The position numbers were made by a program, and so were the translations under genes. A DNA stretch of 64,000 bases, taken from contig ML978124.1 of assembly GCA_010015805.1 (NCBI GenBank), positions 1,798,001-1,862,000 of the forward strand, written 5' to 3'. The notes beneath the pieces were generated by a model, which did not search any database, was not told the DNA's origin, and saw nothing but the letters and a program-made list of their open reading frames with translations. Source of the DNA: Rhizodiscina lignyota. Lineage: Eukaryota > Ascomycota > Dothideomycetes > Aulographales > Rhizodiscinaceae. This document shows positions 44,180-53,534 of this stretch, piece by piece; positions within the stretch are counted from its first letter, which is position 1, and each line of letters begins with the position of its first letter.

Positions 44180-46183
44180 TCACCTTGGCACGGATACACC
44201 GCCATTGCCGACGAGTTGATCACGCAGTGTCATGCTGTCCGTCCTGACGCCGGCCCAGTGGAATGGAACCTTGTCAGTTGTCTGCCGTTGCAAATCCCGG
44301 TGCGCATCCCCAAACTTCTCGCTTAACGATCTGTTGGACTTGTCGGTCTGAATGCGCCTCATGATTTGATCCGCTCCCCACGTCGGCCTACTGAGGCTTG
44401 CTTGCACGGTTGCAATGTCTCTGAACATTGTCGAGAGCCGTGTCTCGATATCTTTGACTTCTCCCAGCATGACTCTCGTTTGTGGGCGGAGCATACCCAT
44501 CACCAGAATGGAGAGCTTCGCATCGAAGAAGTCTTGATTCTGAAAGTCTTGGATTAGATATGCCCGAACTTCTTTCCTCAACACTACGGAAGCCTTTGCA
44601 TCCGTGATTGGCGCTGCCGTGATGATGGCTTGATGCCAATCCTCAAGGAGCTCCGTGGGTAGCTCAAGCGCTTTCTGCGGCAGGAAGGATACCCATCCAC
44701 AATACGTCCCAGATAATCGTAATAGGATGTCCTCCGAGATACCGGATAGATTTGCTGTGGGCATGCCCAGCTCTGTTCGACTCCGTCCTGACCCCCTTAC
44801 CACTTGGGCAGAAAATTGCATTGGGAAGGGGGTCTCGGGTCCAGAATCCTTCCCGATGGCAGTTGCATGATCGAGCTCTTGCTGGAATTGAGCTGTGATT
44901 TCCTCGATATTACGCTGTTGAGCTTCTTCATAAGCTTCGTTAGCACTATCCATCCTATCTTGAACGGAGCCGTATGCGGTCGATGCCGCGACTGAAGTCA
45001 ATCCACTTGGCTGCCACGGTATAATGGACTGCACTCTTTGTGCTGCTACGCCGGCCAACGGTGCAACTGCGTTCGAAGCTGCTTGCCGGGCGGCGAATTG
45101 TCCGATCTTCATAGCCATCTCTAGGGGCAGCGTAGATAACGAAGCACCACGAATTGATCCCATGGAGGCAGAGGTCGATACCAATCTGAAGATGGGGCTG
45201 GGACACAGCGTCTTCTTGCCCCTTTCCCCTGTGCATAGCAGGATGCGGAAATAGCCATCATCTGCAGAGCAGGGTATACGCAAAATGTTTGTCTCGAGCG
45301 GCCGGTGGTGCCTCACGGCCTTGGGCGCTTTGCGGAGGAACTTTTCAATGTCACGTTGCCAGGCCCGCTCATCGTTTCTGGGTAAGTCTTCTGGCCTGCC
45401 CGTTACCGTGGGCGTGACGTTGATCCAAGCGCTCTTAACACCAAACATAGAGGCGCCGATCTTGAGACCCGTGTTTCCGGAGAAGCCTCTTTTCTGCAGC
45501 CAGAATTGACGATCGTCCGGAAGCGCGCGGTCTCCGAAAACGGTGATGGCGACATTGGTGTTGAAGCCTTTGTAGTACACAAGTCCATGGGAATGGCGAA
45601 GGATTGAGCAATGTTTCGTTGCCTCATATGGATGTGAGATCAGTCCGCCTGCAAAGTGTCTCACATCTTCAAAAGCTGTCTTGAATTTCGAATGTCTGTC
45701 GTTTGCGCCGTCTTCCGGCACGACACCCACGATCTCATCGCCTGGCCAAAGCGTCGAAGTAGAAGTAGATGTCGGGCTGGCAACTATAGAGGCCGGACTG
45801 GACACCAAGAGCGGTTCGGGCGTTGCATCGCTAGTAGTCTCCAGACTGAGGTCCCGCAGTTCCCTTTGTGGAGCTTCTTGCTTCTTTTCCTGCGTTTGCT
45901 GTGCACCAGGCACGGGCTTCCTCCTAAGGACTGCCGCCATCTCCCCGCCACAACTCTTTTCGCGCTGTTCAGTCCTTTCAAATTCCGCTAAGAATGACGT
46001 GAAACCGGCAAGACTAGGTGTCCCAATGGCGGCCGCCTCTAAGCGGGGAGCCTCATATCGGGTTACATGGTTGATGGGTGTCAGGGCGGTACCTAAAAGT
46101 GAGGTTCCTACCCTTGGTTGTGGAGATGATGTGCGTTTCAAAACAGAGTACGAGTTACATACACCCATCACATCTCCGAGCAA
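44180..46183 (-). CDS. Fungal protein with a riboflavin-kinase-like C-terminal domain, probably inactive
   Basis: A single exon encodes 667 residues. I believe it belongs to fungal proteins often labelled 'LipA and NB-ARC domain', but I see no NB-ARC P-loop here. Residues 130-330 form a conserved-looking domain (WPGDEIVGVVPEDGANDRHS, HSHGLVYYKGFNTNVAITVF). The segment 380-455 is helical. From about 460 the sequence follows riboflavin kinase: VVRGSGRSRTELGMPTANLSG (PTAN at about 475-478), SGTYCGWVSF, ILVMGMLRPQ and EVKDIETRLSTMFRDI. At the strand where the family has its catalytic Glu (VEVHI-type), this protein reads VRAYLI, with Arg540 in its place. Flavokinase activity is therefore doubtful. 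It is divergent from the LPMO-like gene. A fungal-specific role is unknown. Confidence 0.75.
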   Translation of the reverse strand: MLGDVMGVCNSYSVLKRTSSPQPRVGTSLLGTALTPINHVTRYEAPRLEAAAIGTPSLAGFTSFLAEFERTEQREKSCGGEMAAVLRRKPVPGAQQTQEKKQEAPQRELRDLSLETTSDATPEPLLVSSPASIVASPTSTSTSTLWPGDEIVGVVPEDGANDRHSKFKTAFEDVRHFAGGLISHPYEATKHCSILRHSHGLVYYKGFNTNVAITVFGDRALPDDRQFWLQKRGFSGNTGLKIGASMFGVKSAWINVTPTVTGRPEDLPRNDERAWQRDIEKFLRKAPKAVRHHRPLETNILRIPCSADDGYFRILLCTGERGKKTLCPSPIFRLVSTSASMGSIRGASLSTLPLEMAMKIGQFAARQAASNAVAPLAGVAAQRVQSIIPWQPSGLTSVAASTAYGSVQDRMDSANEAYEEAQQRNIEEITAQFQQELDHATAIGKDSGPETPFPMQFSAQVVRGSGRSRTELGMPTANLSGISEDILLRLSGTYCGWVSFLPQKALELPTELLEDWHQAIITAAPITDAKASVVLRKEVRAYLIQDFQNQDFFDAKLSILVMGMLRPQTRVMLGEVKDIETRLSTMFRDIATVQASLSRPTWGADQIMRRIQTDKSNRSLSEKFGDAHRDLQRQTTDKVPFHWAGVRTDSMTLRDQLVGNGGVSVPR

Positions 46184-46408
46184 CGCTGCCGCTTTGGCAT
46201 TTTCTTGAATCAGTAGCCAGTTGCTAAGAAAAGCAAAGGTAGGTCTCTAGGCTTCTAGGCAATTAATCGGGCCTAATATAAGCACCTCTGTTCTTCCCAA
46301 GAATGATCTCCAAACACTTCCGTTTCTTCTTTGCTTGATTCTGATTCGTAGAGCCTAAGCTCGTCCATTCTCTTTACATTCATTCGTTCCTTGAGAAGAT
46401 CAGACAAG
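46184..46408. promoter_or_regulatory. Short bidirectional promoter, riboflavin-kinase-like / LPMO-like
   Basis: Only 225 bp separate the two start codons, so regulatory sites are probably shared. No binding site could be named with confidence. Confidence 0.6.
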
Positions 46409-47682
46409 ATGCATGCATCGTCACTTTCGTTACTTGCCCTGGTGGCAGCCGTAAATGCCCATACTGCCTCTTTTAACAAGGGCATGTACTGCTTGAATGG
46501 CAATGACACGGCCAATCCAAACCTAAACTCCAACGAGCCTGTGAATCCCCTTTGGAACCTCACCAAGACCGACTGGTGGTGGCAGCATGACAGAGGCTGC
46601 GATAAGGTGCCACCTGCTGCTGGCGAATATCTCGAGATCCCAGCCGGCGGAAACTTTACCGTTGAGATGGCTCATAACCAAGCTTTCACAACTCTCTCCT
46701 ACGGTGGCAGCAAGGTTACCGAATGGCCAGATGGTGGACAGCACCCCGAGGACTGGCACGGCACTGGGGGTGGTGAGGACTGCATCCAGGACGACGGCGC
46801 GATGCACACGCAGAACCAGACCGCCGCCGCCGGAACCGCCTTTGCCATCAGTTACAACTCTAACTTGGAGGACGTGACCATTGACAACTTGGTGGTCTTC
46901 ACCGTCCTCGAGCAGTAAGTGTATCCTTAACGCATTCTCGAGTTCATCTATAATTAATATGCTATAGCACTCCATGGCACCGCATCGCTACTTATCAAGT
47001 CCCCAAGAACATGCCAGCCTGCCCGGCTGATGGCTGCCACTGTGCGTGGCTTTGGCTCCCACGCGGATGCGGCCAGCCCAACATGTATATGCAAGGCCAC
47101 AAGTGCATGGTTACGGGCGCTACGTCAACCGTGCCCATCTCTACTCCGGCCAAGCCTCCAGTCTACTGCGGCGACGACGAGACCAAATGCGTCACGGGCT
47201 CCAAGCAGATGGCCGCCTGGAACCAGCTCGACGGCAACAACGTCACGCCGCCACCTGGAATTTCGCCCTGCTACGATGCCACTATGGGCTACAAGACTGG
47301 CCCTCAGGACGATATCTTCGCAGAAGGTGCTGGTTCATCTAGCGCCGCGCCTTCTTCCAGCTCTGCTGCCGCTTCCTCCAGCTCCGCCGCCCCTAGCACC
47401 TCCGCACTTCCTAGCAAGGCCGTGTCCCAGGCAAGCGCGCCCAGTTCCTCATCGAAAGCAGCCTCAACCCTCTCCACCATTGTACGGTCTTCGACGCTGG
47501 CCGCCCACTCTTCCTCCACTCCAACCGTCACTGCAGCTGGTGCGCCCACCACTTCTGCCTCTCCAACGACCTCTTCCGCAGCTTCTGCATCCGCTACCAC
47601 ATCATCGAAGGTCTCGTACAGCGAGTTCGAGAAATGGATCGAGTACATGTACCACACGTGGCTGAAGAGCAAGGGCAACTAA
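46409..47682 (+). CDS. Secreted LPMO-like copper protein (AA14-like family)
   Basis: Two exons, 46409-46914 and 46968-47682, give 406 residues. The signal peptide is residues 1-17 ([17 protein letters not shown]). Cleavage would expose His18, the N-terminal His expected of a copper histidine brace. The mature start [14 protein letters not shown], then [20 protein letters not shown] and [20 protein letters not shown], fit a fungal LPMO-like family that I associate with AA14; the exact CAZy family is uncertain. Further landmarks are [33 protein letters not shown] and [14 protein letters not shown]. From residue 300 there is a Ser/Ala/Thr-rich linker. It ends in [20 protein letters not shown] rather than a cellulose-binding module or GPI signal. 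Likely substrate: plant or fungal cell-wall polysaccharide (inference). Confidence 0.75.
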
Positions 47683-48093
47683 GTCCATTTCTCACATGTA
47701 GTATTTCGGCATGGCGTGGGGATAGCATTGAGGAATTAAAAGTCTGGGTGATTCACGGCAGTTGTTCACAATTCGCTTCTTGTATACATATTGCACAGTT
47801 ATTATATACGCGGTGACCTTGCAGTGCTTACAGCTCATCAGCATTCTTTGAAAAGAGGGCATTGCCTCGTTTTCATTTTTTGACTACTTCAGTATCGTAC
47901 ATACACATGCTGATCCAGATGGATCAAACGTCGCATCAGATCTCCAGACAACTTCACGTTGTCCCAAGTTCAACCCTCTCAAGTAACCAAAAGCCTCATT
48001 CCTGGCGCAGCGTCGATTTACATGCGAAAGAAAGTGAACCAGACACCGCGCGCCAGAGTTTGGAACACCTCGATGGTGTCCCCGTTTCGACCC
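47683..48093. other. Convergent intergenic region
   Basis: 3' regions of the LPMO-like gene and the 1042-residue protein gene. Frames here are short and domain-free. Confidence 0.5.
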
Positions 48094-51000
48094 TCAAGCA
48101 ACCACGAATCTCACGCCCAGGAGCACACTGTCCTCCTTGAACTCACTCGGTCTCTCACCCCTAACCTGCCTCAACACACTCACACCCCTCACACCCGAGA
48201 CGTCCTTGGCCACGCCCGGCATATCCTTAGCTGACACTGCACCACTGACACTCTTAACATCATCCGTTGTATCAGTCATCACGCTCTCGGCCCTCCTTCT
48301 CTTCGCACCAGATCCTGTCGCAGCATTGCCTTCAACACCCGCACTGGTACCAGTGCTCCTTGTCTTCACACCAGGTTTTGTCGCAGCATCGCCCTCAGCA
48401 CCCGCACGGCCAGTGCTTGCAATGCTCATCCACGGACCCGGCTTCGCGTAGCTAACAACGGAATCCTGGCTCGTTCCCGGAATCTCGAATTCCTCCTCCA
48501 AGACCTCTTCCAGCCTTCGCGGGACCTTTGCATAGCCGGTTGAGCGCCTGTTGGGTGCAGGTGGAACGCCCCTCTCACGTGATGGGAAGGCCTTGGCGAT
48601 GTCCTCAACGTTGAACGTACCGGAAGAGCGCGTAGTGTTCCTTCTCCTCGGCTTCTTAGGTGTGGGATCAGGCTCGGGGGCCTCAGGGTTGTACGCCGAC
48701 GACGAGAACGAGTTGTGATCCGTTGTTAGCGGAGAGGTGGACAGTGCAGCAGTGGCTGAGCTGGATGCTACCGTCACTTCACGTCCGAGGTTCGGCTTTG
48801 GACCTGCGAGGCCCTGTGACAGTGATTGAAATGCCTCATCTCCTGAGCCCGGGGGCCTCGTCTTAGCTTGGACTGGACTCGAAGAAGAGAGAGAAGTCAC
48901 TGGTTTCGATAGATTTCTCTCAAACGCAACCTGGTCCCCGATCTGGACGACAATACGGTCGATCGGCCGCGGCGGCTGGGCCATGCGATCATTCTTGTCC
49001 TTCGCTGGTGAAGATACATTCGGAGTCGGCATTGATGCAGGAGCGCTTATGCTGGGCGGGACCATACCCAGACGGCGATTCGCGAGAGGGATGTCTGGTT
49101 CGGAACTCTGCGCTTGCGCTGGTGACGAAGTCGCCGCGGCAGCCAAGGATCCTTTCTGGATTTTTTTCGACTTTGATGGGCGACGAGGAAACGTGCTATT
49201 GGTCGGTGAACTATTGAGACCAGTCGCAGATTGGCTTCGCTTCAATGGTGTCATGCTTCCAACAGCAAGCATGGGCAGCATGTGAGCGCTCGACTCTGGC
49301 CTACCGCTCTGCATTGGATTATCTTGTCCATAGCTCTGAGAGTAGGGATTTGGAGGGATCCCCATAGCCACGTTGTCATATTGTGTAACTCCGTATTGGT
49401 TGGCTTGTCCAGCAGTGCTTGGAGCAACCATCGGAGGTGAATATGCCGGTCCAAGCATCGAGGGAGACGGCATCGGCTGCTGTGCATGAAACTGTTGCAT
49501 TTGACCAGGTATCAGGGGATCGATATTGTAGCCGCCATCGTTAGCAAATCGACTGGGTGCGAAGCCCTCGAATTGGCGCGCGAAACGATTCTGTTGCATT
49601 TCAAGAATACCTTCAAGAAGCACATGTGAACGAGAACCCCCATGAGAATTGGGGTAGTGGTCAGCAATACCACTTTCGGAATTACTCATGTTCGATGCCG
49701 CAGACATTTGCTGGTTTATCTGCGAAAAGGCATTTGTCGGAGTCTGAAAGTGCGAGTGCATTCCTTGGAAATCGTAGCTGCTTTGGCTAATCATGCCCCC
49801 GTAAGTGGTATCTGGCAGGTGTGGCATCCCATGAAAAGGATTGACTGTGGGAGGCGCAATCTCACCTGATGCGCCTTGTGGGCCAGGAATGGCGTAATGC
49901 GGGCTCAGTAGTTCGTCTGGGTCTGGAGGCGCTGAATACCTCTGGATCTCTGCATTCTGTTCACCGTCATACTGTGGCAGAGATGTGGGAGGTCCCGAGG
50001 AACGAGGTTTGTCCATCCTCGTCACGGGCTCAGGCGTCCGTAGAAGTACCGTACCTGTGTTGCGCCACTCTTCTATCACAGACTTACTATCAACCATCTT
50101 GTCAGGCGATGTCACACGCGCTCCAATTGGACCCATCCTTTCTCCGCTACCAAGTGATATGATCACGTCGACAACCCCAAGTTTCAATCCTCCTGGCTTC
50201 TGGAGATTCTTCACATCGTTTGGAGCAGTGAATTTCGCAAGATGTTCGAGATATTCTGCCGTTGGTGGGCGACTTCCAGACTGGTCATGACGACGAGAAT
50301 CTGACTCGTTCAATAGCGCCTCACTTATTTGGCCCCAATGGTCCTCCGCCGTGGGCTTTCCACGTTTCCGTCCACGCAGGGAGCCATCAGTATTCTGGCC
50401 CGGCGGCACAAGTATCCACGGCTTTTCGATCACACGATGGCACCGCGTACCGGAGAGGATGACAGTTACAGCTCGGGGATCTCGACGGGGTGAACGTTTT
50501 GCGGGTATGAAAGAAGATCCAGCAAAGATACCGTTAAGGAAAATCTCGATTTTGATGTCCTGTGGGTCATCCGACCGAAGAAAGGACTTCACGCCCAGAT
50601 TAACGAGCACTGATAGAGCCTGAGGAAGAGCCTGTGGCTCTGGAATGACCGATGCTCGTGCAGAATTGGTCGATATCTGTCTGAGGAGATGTGGTAATGG
50701 TGTTCGGGGATCGGTTGGCGGTGCAGTGGTGGCACTGCCCATTCGCTTCTTACCTTCCGCCTTTGGGGTAACGGTCGAGAAGGGTTTTGGAGCTTGGTCG
50801 ACAGGACCATCCTTTTGGACCAAGGACTGGGATCCTTTCTGAACTGTTGTGCCCGCCTCTCCGCTCTCCTTTTGTTCTTCCTGGGAAGCATTGGAAGCCG
50901 GCGAAGCTTGTAAAGAGCGTGCGTCTGGCGCCGCCTTTGTCACACCATGCGCTGTGACAATTGGCGCTTGGAAAAGGTCCAAGCCAGCACGCACTAGGAG

Positions 51001-51222
51001 AAACGGAACCTCGTCATATTCTCCTAAGAAGCGGACACGTCCAGCATCTCCTTTGATGGCAACCTCTTGCAGTTTCTGGCCACCTTCGAGCTCAGTCTGT
51101 GAGTGTGCGACATTTTCGTTCTGTTTGGCCGACTGCCTGTACTCGACGGTTTGATGAGTTGTCTTGTCAAGAGAAGACACCAGCAGCGAGACTTTGGTAT
51201 CAGATGCGTAATATGTCGGCAT
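48094..51222 (-). CDS. Large uncharacterised fungal protein
   Basis: A single exon encodes 1042 residues from the ATG at 51222 (MPTYYASDTKVSLLVSSLDK); the frame is open upstream to 51333 but that part looks like leader. I do not recognise a named domain. Residues about 170-300 look globular (LPQALSVLVNLGVKSFLRSD, IKIEIFLNGIFAGSSFIPAK, then GTRCHRVIEKPWILVP). The middle is Met/Gln/Pro-rich and disordered, followed by basic patches (RRPSKSKKIQKG, KKPRRRN and AKRRRAE) that suggest nuclear location. The short C-terminal block RPSEFKEDSVLLGVRFVV resembles a motif I have seen at the ends of related fungal proteins. A 21-residue tandem duplication lies near the C-terminus. The function is unknown; a chromatin or transcription role is only a guess. 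Confidence 0.75.
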   Translation of the reverse strand: MPTYYASDTKVSLLVSSLDKTTHQTVEYRQSAKQNENVAHSQTELEGGQKLQEVAIKGDAGRVRFLGEYDEVPFLLVRAGLDLFQAPIVTAHGVTKAAPDARSLQASPASNASQEEQKESGEAGTTVQKGSQSLVQKDGPVDQAPKPFSTVTPKAEGKKRMGSATTAPPTDPRTPLPHLLRQISTNSARASVIPEPQALPQALSVLVNLGVKSFLRSDDPQDIKIEIFLNGIFAGSSFIPAKRSPRRDPRAVTVILSGTRCHRVIEKPWILVPPGQNTDGSLRGRKRGKPTAEDHWGQISEALLNESDSRRHDQSGSRPPTAEYLEHLAKFTAPNDVKNLQKPGGLKLGVVDVIISLGSGERMGPIGARVTSPDKMVDSKSVIEEWRNTGTVLLRTPEPVTRMDKPRSSGPPTSLPQYDGEQNAEIQRYSAPPDPDELLSPHYAIPGPQGASGEIAPPTVNPFHGMPHLPDTTYGGMISQSSYDFQGMHSHFQTPTNAFSQINQQMSAASNMSNSESGIADHYPNSHGGSRSHVLLEGILEMQQNRFARQFEGFAPSRFANDGGYNIDPLIPGQMQQFHAQQPMPSPSMLGPAYSPPMVAPSTAGQANQYGVTQYDNVAMGIPPNPYSQSYGQDNPMQSGRPESSAHMLPMLAVGSMTPLKRSQSATGLNSSPTNSTFPRRPSKSKKIQKGSLAAAATSSPAQAQSSEPDIPLANRRLGMVPPSISAPASMPTPNVSSPAKDKNDRMAQPPRPIDRIVVQIGDQVAFERNLSKPVTSLSSSSPVQAKTRPPGSGDEAFQSLSQGLAGPKPNLGREVTVASSSATAALSTSPLTTDHNSFSSSAYNPEAPEPDPTPKKPRRRNTTRSSGTFNVEDIAKAFPSRERGVPPAPNRRSTGYAKVPRRLEEVLEEEFEIPGTSQDSVVSYAKPGPWMSIASTGRAGAEGDAATKPGVKTRSTGTSAGVEGNAATGSGAKRRRAESVMTDTTDDVKSVSGAVSAKDMPGVAKDVSGVRGVSVLRQVRGERPSEFKEDSVLLGVRFVVA
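48301..48426. repeat. 63-bp tandem duplication in coding sequence
   Basis: Two copies of about 63 bp begin with CTTCGCACCA at 48301 and CTTCACACCA at 48364. On the minus strand they encode two GDAATKPGVK / GNAATGSGAK-type segments near the C-terminus of the 1042-residue protein. Confidence 0.75.
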
Positions 51223-51760
51223 GGCGACTAATGAGCTTGCGCTCCGGTCGCGCTTGGGGAAAAAGAAACGCTTGGTGTTGCTGGCAGTTGTTGAGCAAGT
51301 GAAGAGTATGCGTAACGATAGTTTCTTGTGCACGATGCCTGTGAAGGCGCTCTAGCATAGAAACTTGAACAGAACTTGAAGGAGAATGAATCGTTCGAGC
51401 GCGTTACGTGTGCGGCAGAACGAAAGTTTTGTTGAGGCAAGATGTTTATTTTGAAAACACCACGCGGTGTGTGCGCGTCTTAGATTGCGCCTGTGCCTGT
51501 GACGTCGGGTCGCGGCTTCCTCATCTTCGCTCCTCCCTCTCTGCTGAGCGCCACTAGTAACCTCCTAACACCCAACTCCGCATATCGGCGGCCTCACACG
51601 ATGCCGGGGAGCACATAAGCCTTCAAGTGAAGAATGCTTGCACCCAGTACCAATCATGTATTGGCCGGCTTGTAGCATGTGAGTTAGGAGTAGCTCCCTT
51701 AACTCGCTACTATTCGGCATCATCTCTAGACGTCGGAGCAATTTCTCTTCACTCTTTTGC
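51223..51760. other. Intergenic region between two minus-strand genes
   Basis: This contains the promoter and leader of the 1042-residue protein gene and the 3' end of its upstream neighbour. No gene is seen. Confidence 0.5.
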
Positions 51761-52721
51761 TCACGGGTCAGATATTATCCCAATTGGCGTCCCACCGAGC
51801 GTATCTCCTAGCTCGACAACGGTTCTGTCGTACACCTTTGCGACGTGCATATCCCAATCGCCCTGAGGTTCTCGCACGCCAGAAGCATTCCCTTCGTCCA
51901 TCGAGTCTTCCGTAAGGTCGTTCGTATTCCGGTTCATAAGCTCGTTTTCCATGTCTGAACTCATGTTGAAGTCATCGGGATCGTCCTCAGTTTCTGTTCC
52001 GGTCATGTCTTCCTCATCAATATCATCTTCATCTGCGTCGGCTTTGCTCATGGCCTCCACCACACAAATGCGAGTTCGGTCAACTAAGCTTTTGATTCTG
52101 ACCTTCTCTGTCCCATTGACAGTTCTGTTTCCAAACCCAGGCAATGGCTCACCCGTCTCAACGTTTCGGCCTTGTAAGAGCGAGGCAAATGCTAAGTCGA
52201 GCTTTGACAGCAAGCGGAATGTGGCTTTCGGTGACGGAGGAAGATCGGGCAGGAAGTTGGCTGCGAGGAGAGCAAGATTAAGAAGATATGGTATTTGAAC
52301 TGACGCTGTCAAAGAATTAGCATGCGGTTGTGCAGATGCTACAAGTGCTATCCGTACGCGTGCCAGATATCCATACAACGTCTATCAAGCTCTCGATATC
52401 ATTTGCAGCTTCCTTAAAATTCTTATACCCAACAACGTTCCTCTCATCCACATCTGCACCGATGACATTGGCACGATTGGCTTCTCTGCGCCTCACACTT
52501 TCTTCCGCCACTTCACGCTTTGCGAACCGCCGTTGGATACGCAATATGCCTTGGTCCACATATCTTATTAGCGAAGACTCTTTCGGACCTCCCGGTCGAA
52601 GCGGTTGGGCTCGAGCTCGCGGCAGCACTCCAATAGCGGAGGACGATGCATGGGAAGACGGCGGCGGCGAAAGAAGACTCGCTGGCAGGAAGCCACCTGC
52701 AGCGGCTGGAGAATCAGCCAT
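51761..52721 (-). CDS. Conserved fungal protein of unknown function
   Basis: Two exons, 52721-52358 and 52305-51761, are joined by GTACGG...TTTGACAG and give 302 residues. A Pro/Ser-rich start (MADSPAAAGGFLPASLLSPP) is followed by a helical segment, YVDQGILRIQRRFAKREV. Next come FKEAANDIESLIDVVWISGT and, across the junction, PSVQIPYLLNLALLAANFLP, then FRLLSKLDLAFASLLQGRNV. These blocks look strongly conserved in ascomycetes, where I recall inconsistent labels (including a meiotic recombination annotation I would not trust). The C-terminal half is very acidic (DEDDIDEEDMTGTETEDDPD). No TM or signal peptide. The role is unknown. Confidence 0.75.
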
Positions 52722-53534
52722 CCTCGCGGTTCTGGGCAATTAAGCCTCAACCCGAGGCAAAACTAATTCGGAATAAACATGTCATTGAGCACGATAGAGA
52801 CGGCAACCATAAAGTCCTGCGCGAGCGGAACCGCGGTATTGCCGTCGCGTTGGAGTGACGTTGACGTGACTTGGCACTAACTCAGCTGCAGTCCACCGTA
52901 TTCAGGCCAGCGTCATACAGTCAGCGGAGTCCAAGTTACAGTCAGATCTCGAAAATGATCCTAGCGGATATCAACATTGCTTGTTTAGGATTTCTCAAAG
53001 CTTCAAGAGTACTTGGATGCGTCGTCCCTGAAGAAATTCACCACTGAGCAGCCCTACCGCACAAGTCGCATGACTCGGATCAGCTCTTCCCTTCTGCCCG
53101 CATTATCAGACGCGGCTGATCCCCCGCACAAAGCTTCCCCACCACAACATTGCCCAGAGGCTATCGTATAGGCTCGGGTCCCGTAGGAATTCTGTCGCCG
53201 CGGTACAGATGTATATGAATTTGCGTACACAGCTTAAGCTCCTGTGGACCGCATGCCCCGTAACCCCATAACGGCTCAATTCCGCATGCGAAAAAGCCCT
53301 CAACTGGAGTTATGGGGATGACGGTTCCTCCGTACGGCAACCAGCAGTTGTTCCACCTAATGCGGAAGGGGCGATTTGTAGATGTACCCCTCATTATGTG
53401 GAAGCTCGGTACTTATAAGGATGAAGGCTCCTTCCGGCTCATTGTGTTTGCTTCACATTGTGGTTCTCTCTCTCGTGACCTTCTTCGAGTTCTCGTAGCT
53501 CAGTCTGCTCCTGTGTTCATATTGTGTGTTCATT
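52722..53534. promoter_or_regulatory. Divergent promoter region upstream of the alcohol dehydrogenase gene
   Basis: 813 bp between divergent starts. A TATAAG word lies at about 53414-53419, roughly 120 bp before the dehydrogenase ATG. A CreA-type site (SYGGRG; seen as CCCCGC) lies at 53122-53127. Three WGCGG-type AlcR-like cores (53249-53253, 53282-53286 as CCGCA; 53361-53365 as TGCGG) precede the TATA word. These short words occur often by chance, so function is only a suggestion. Confidence 0.35.

Noticed and set aside
47030-47665. 211-codon frame overlapping the LPMO-like second exon
   Set aside because: A Pro/Leu-rich shadow of the Ser/Ala-rich linker in another frame; the LPMO frame carries the conserved motifs.
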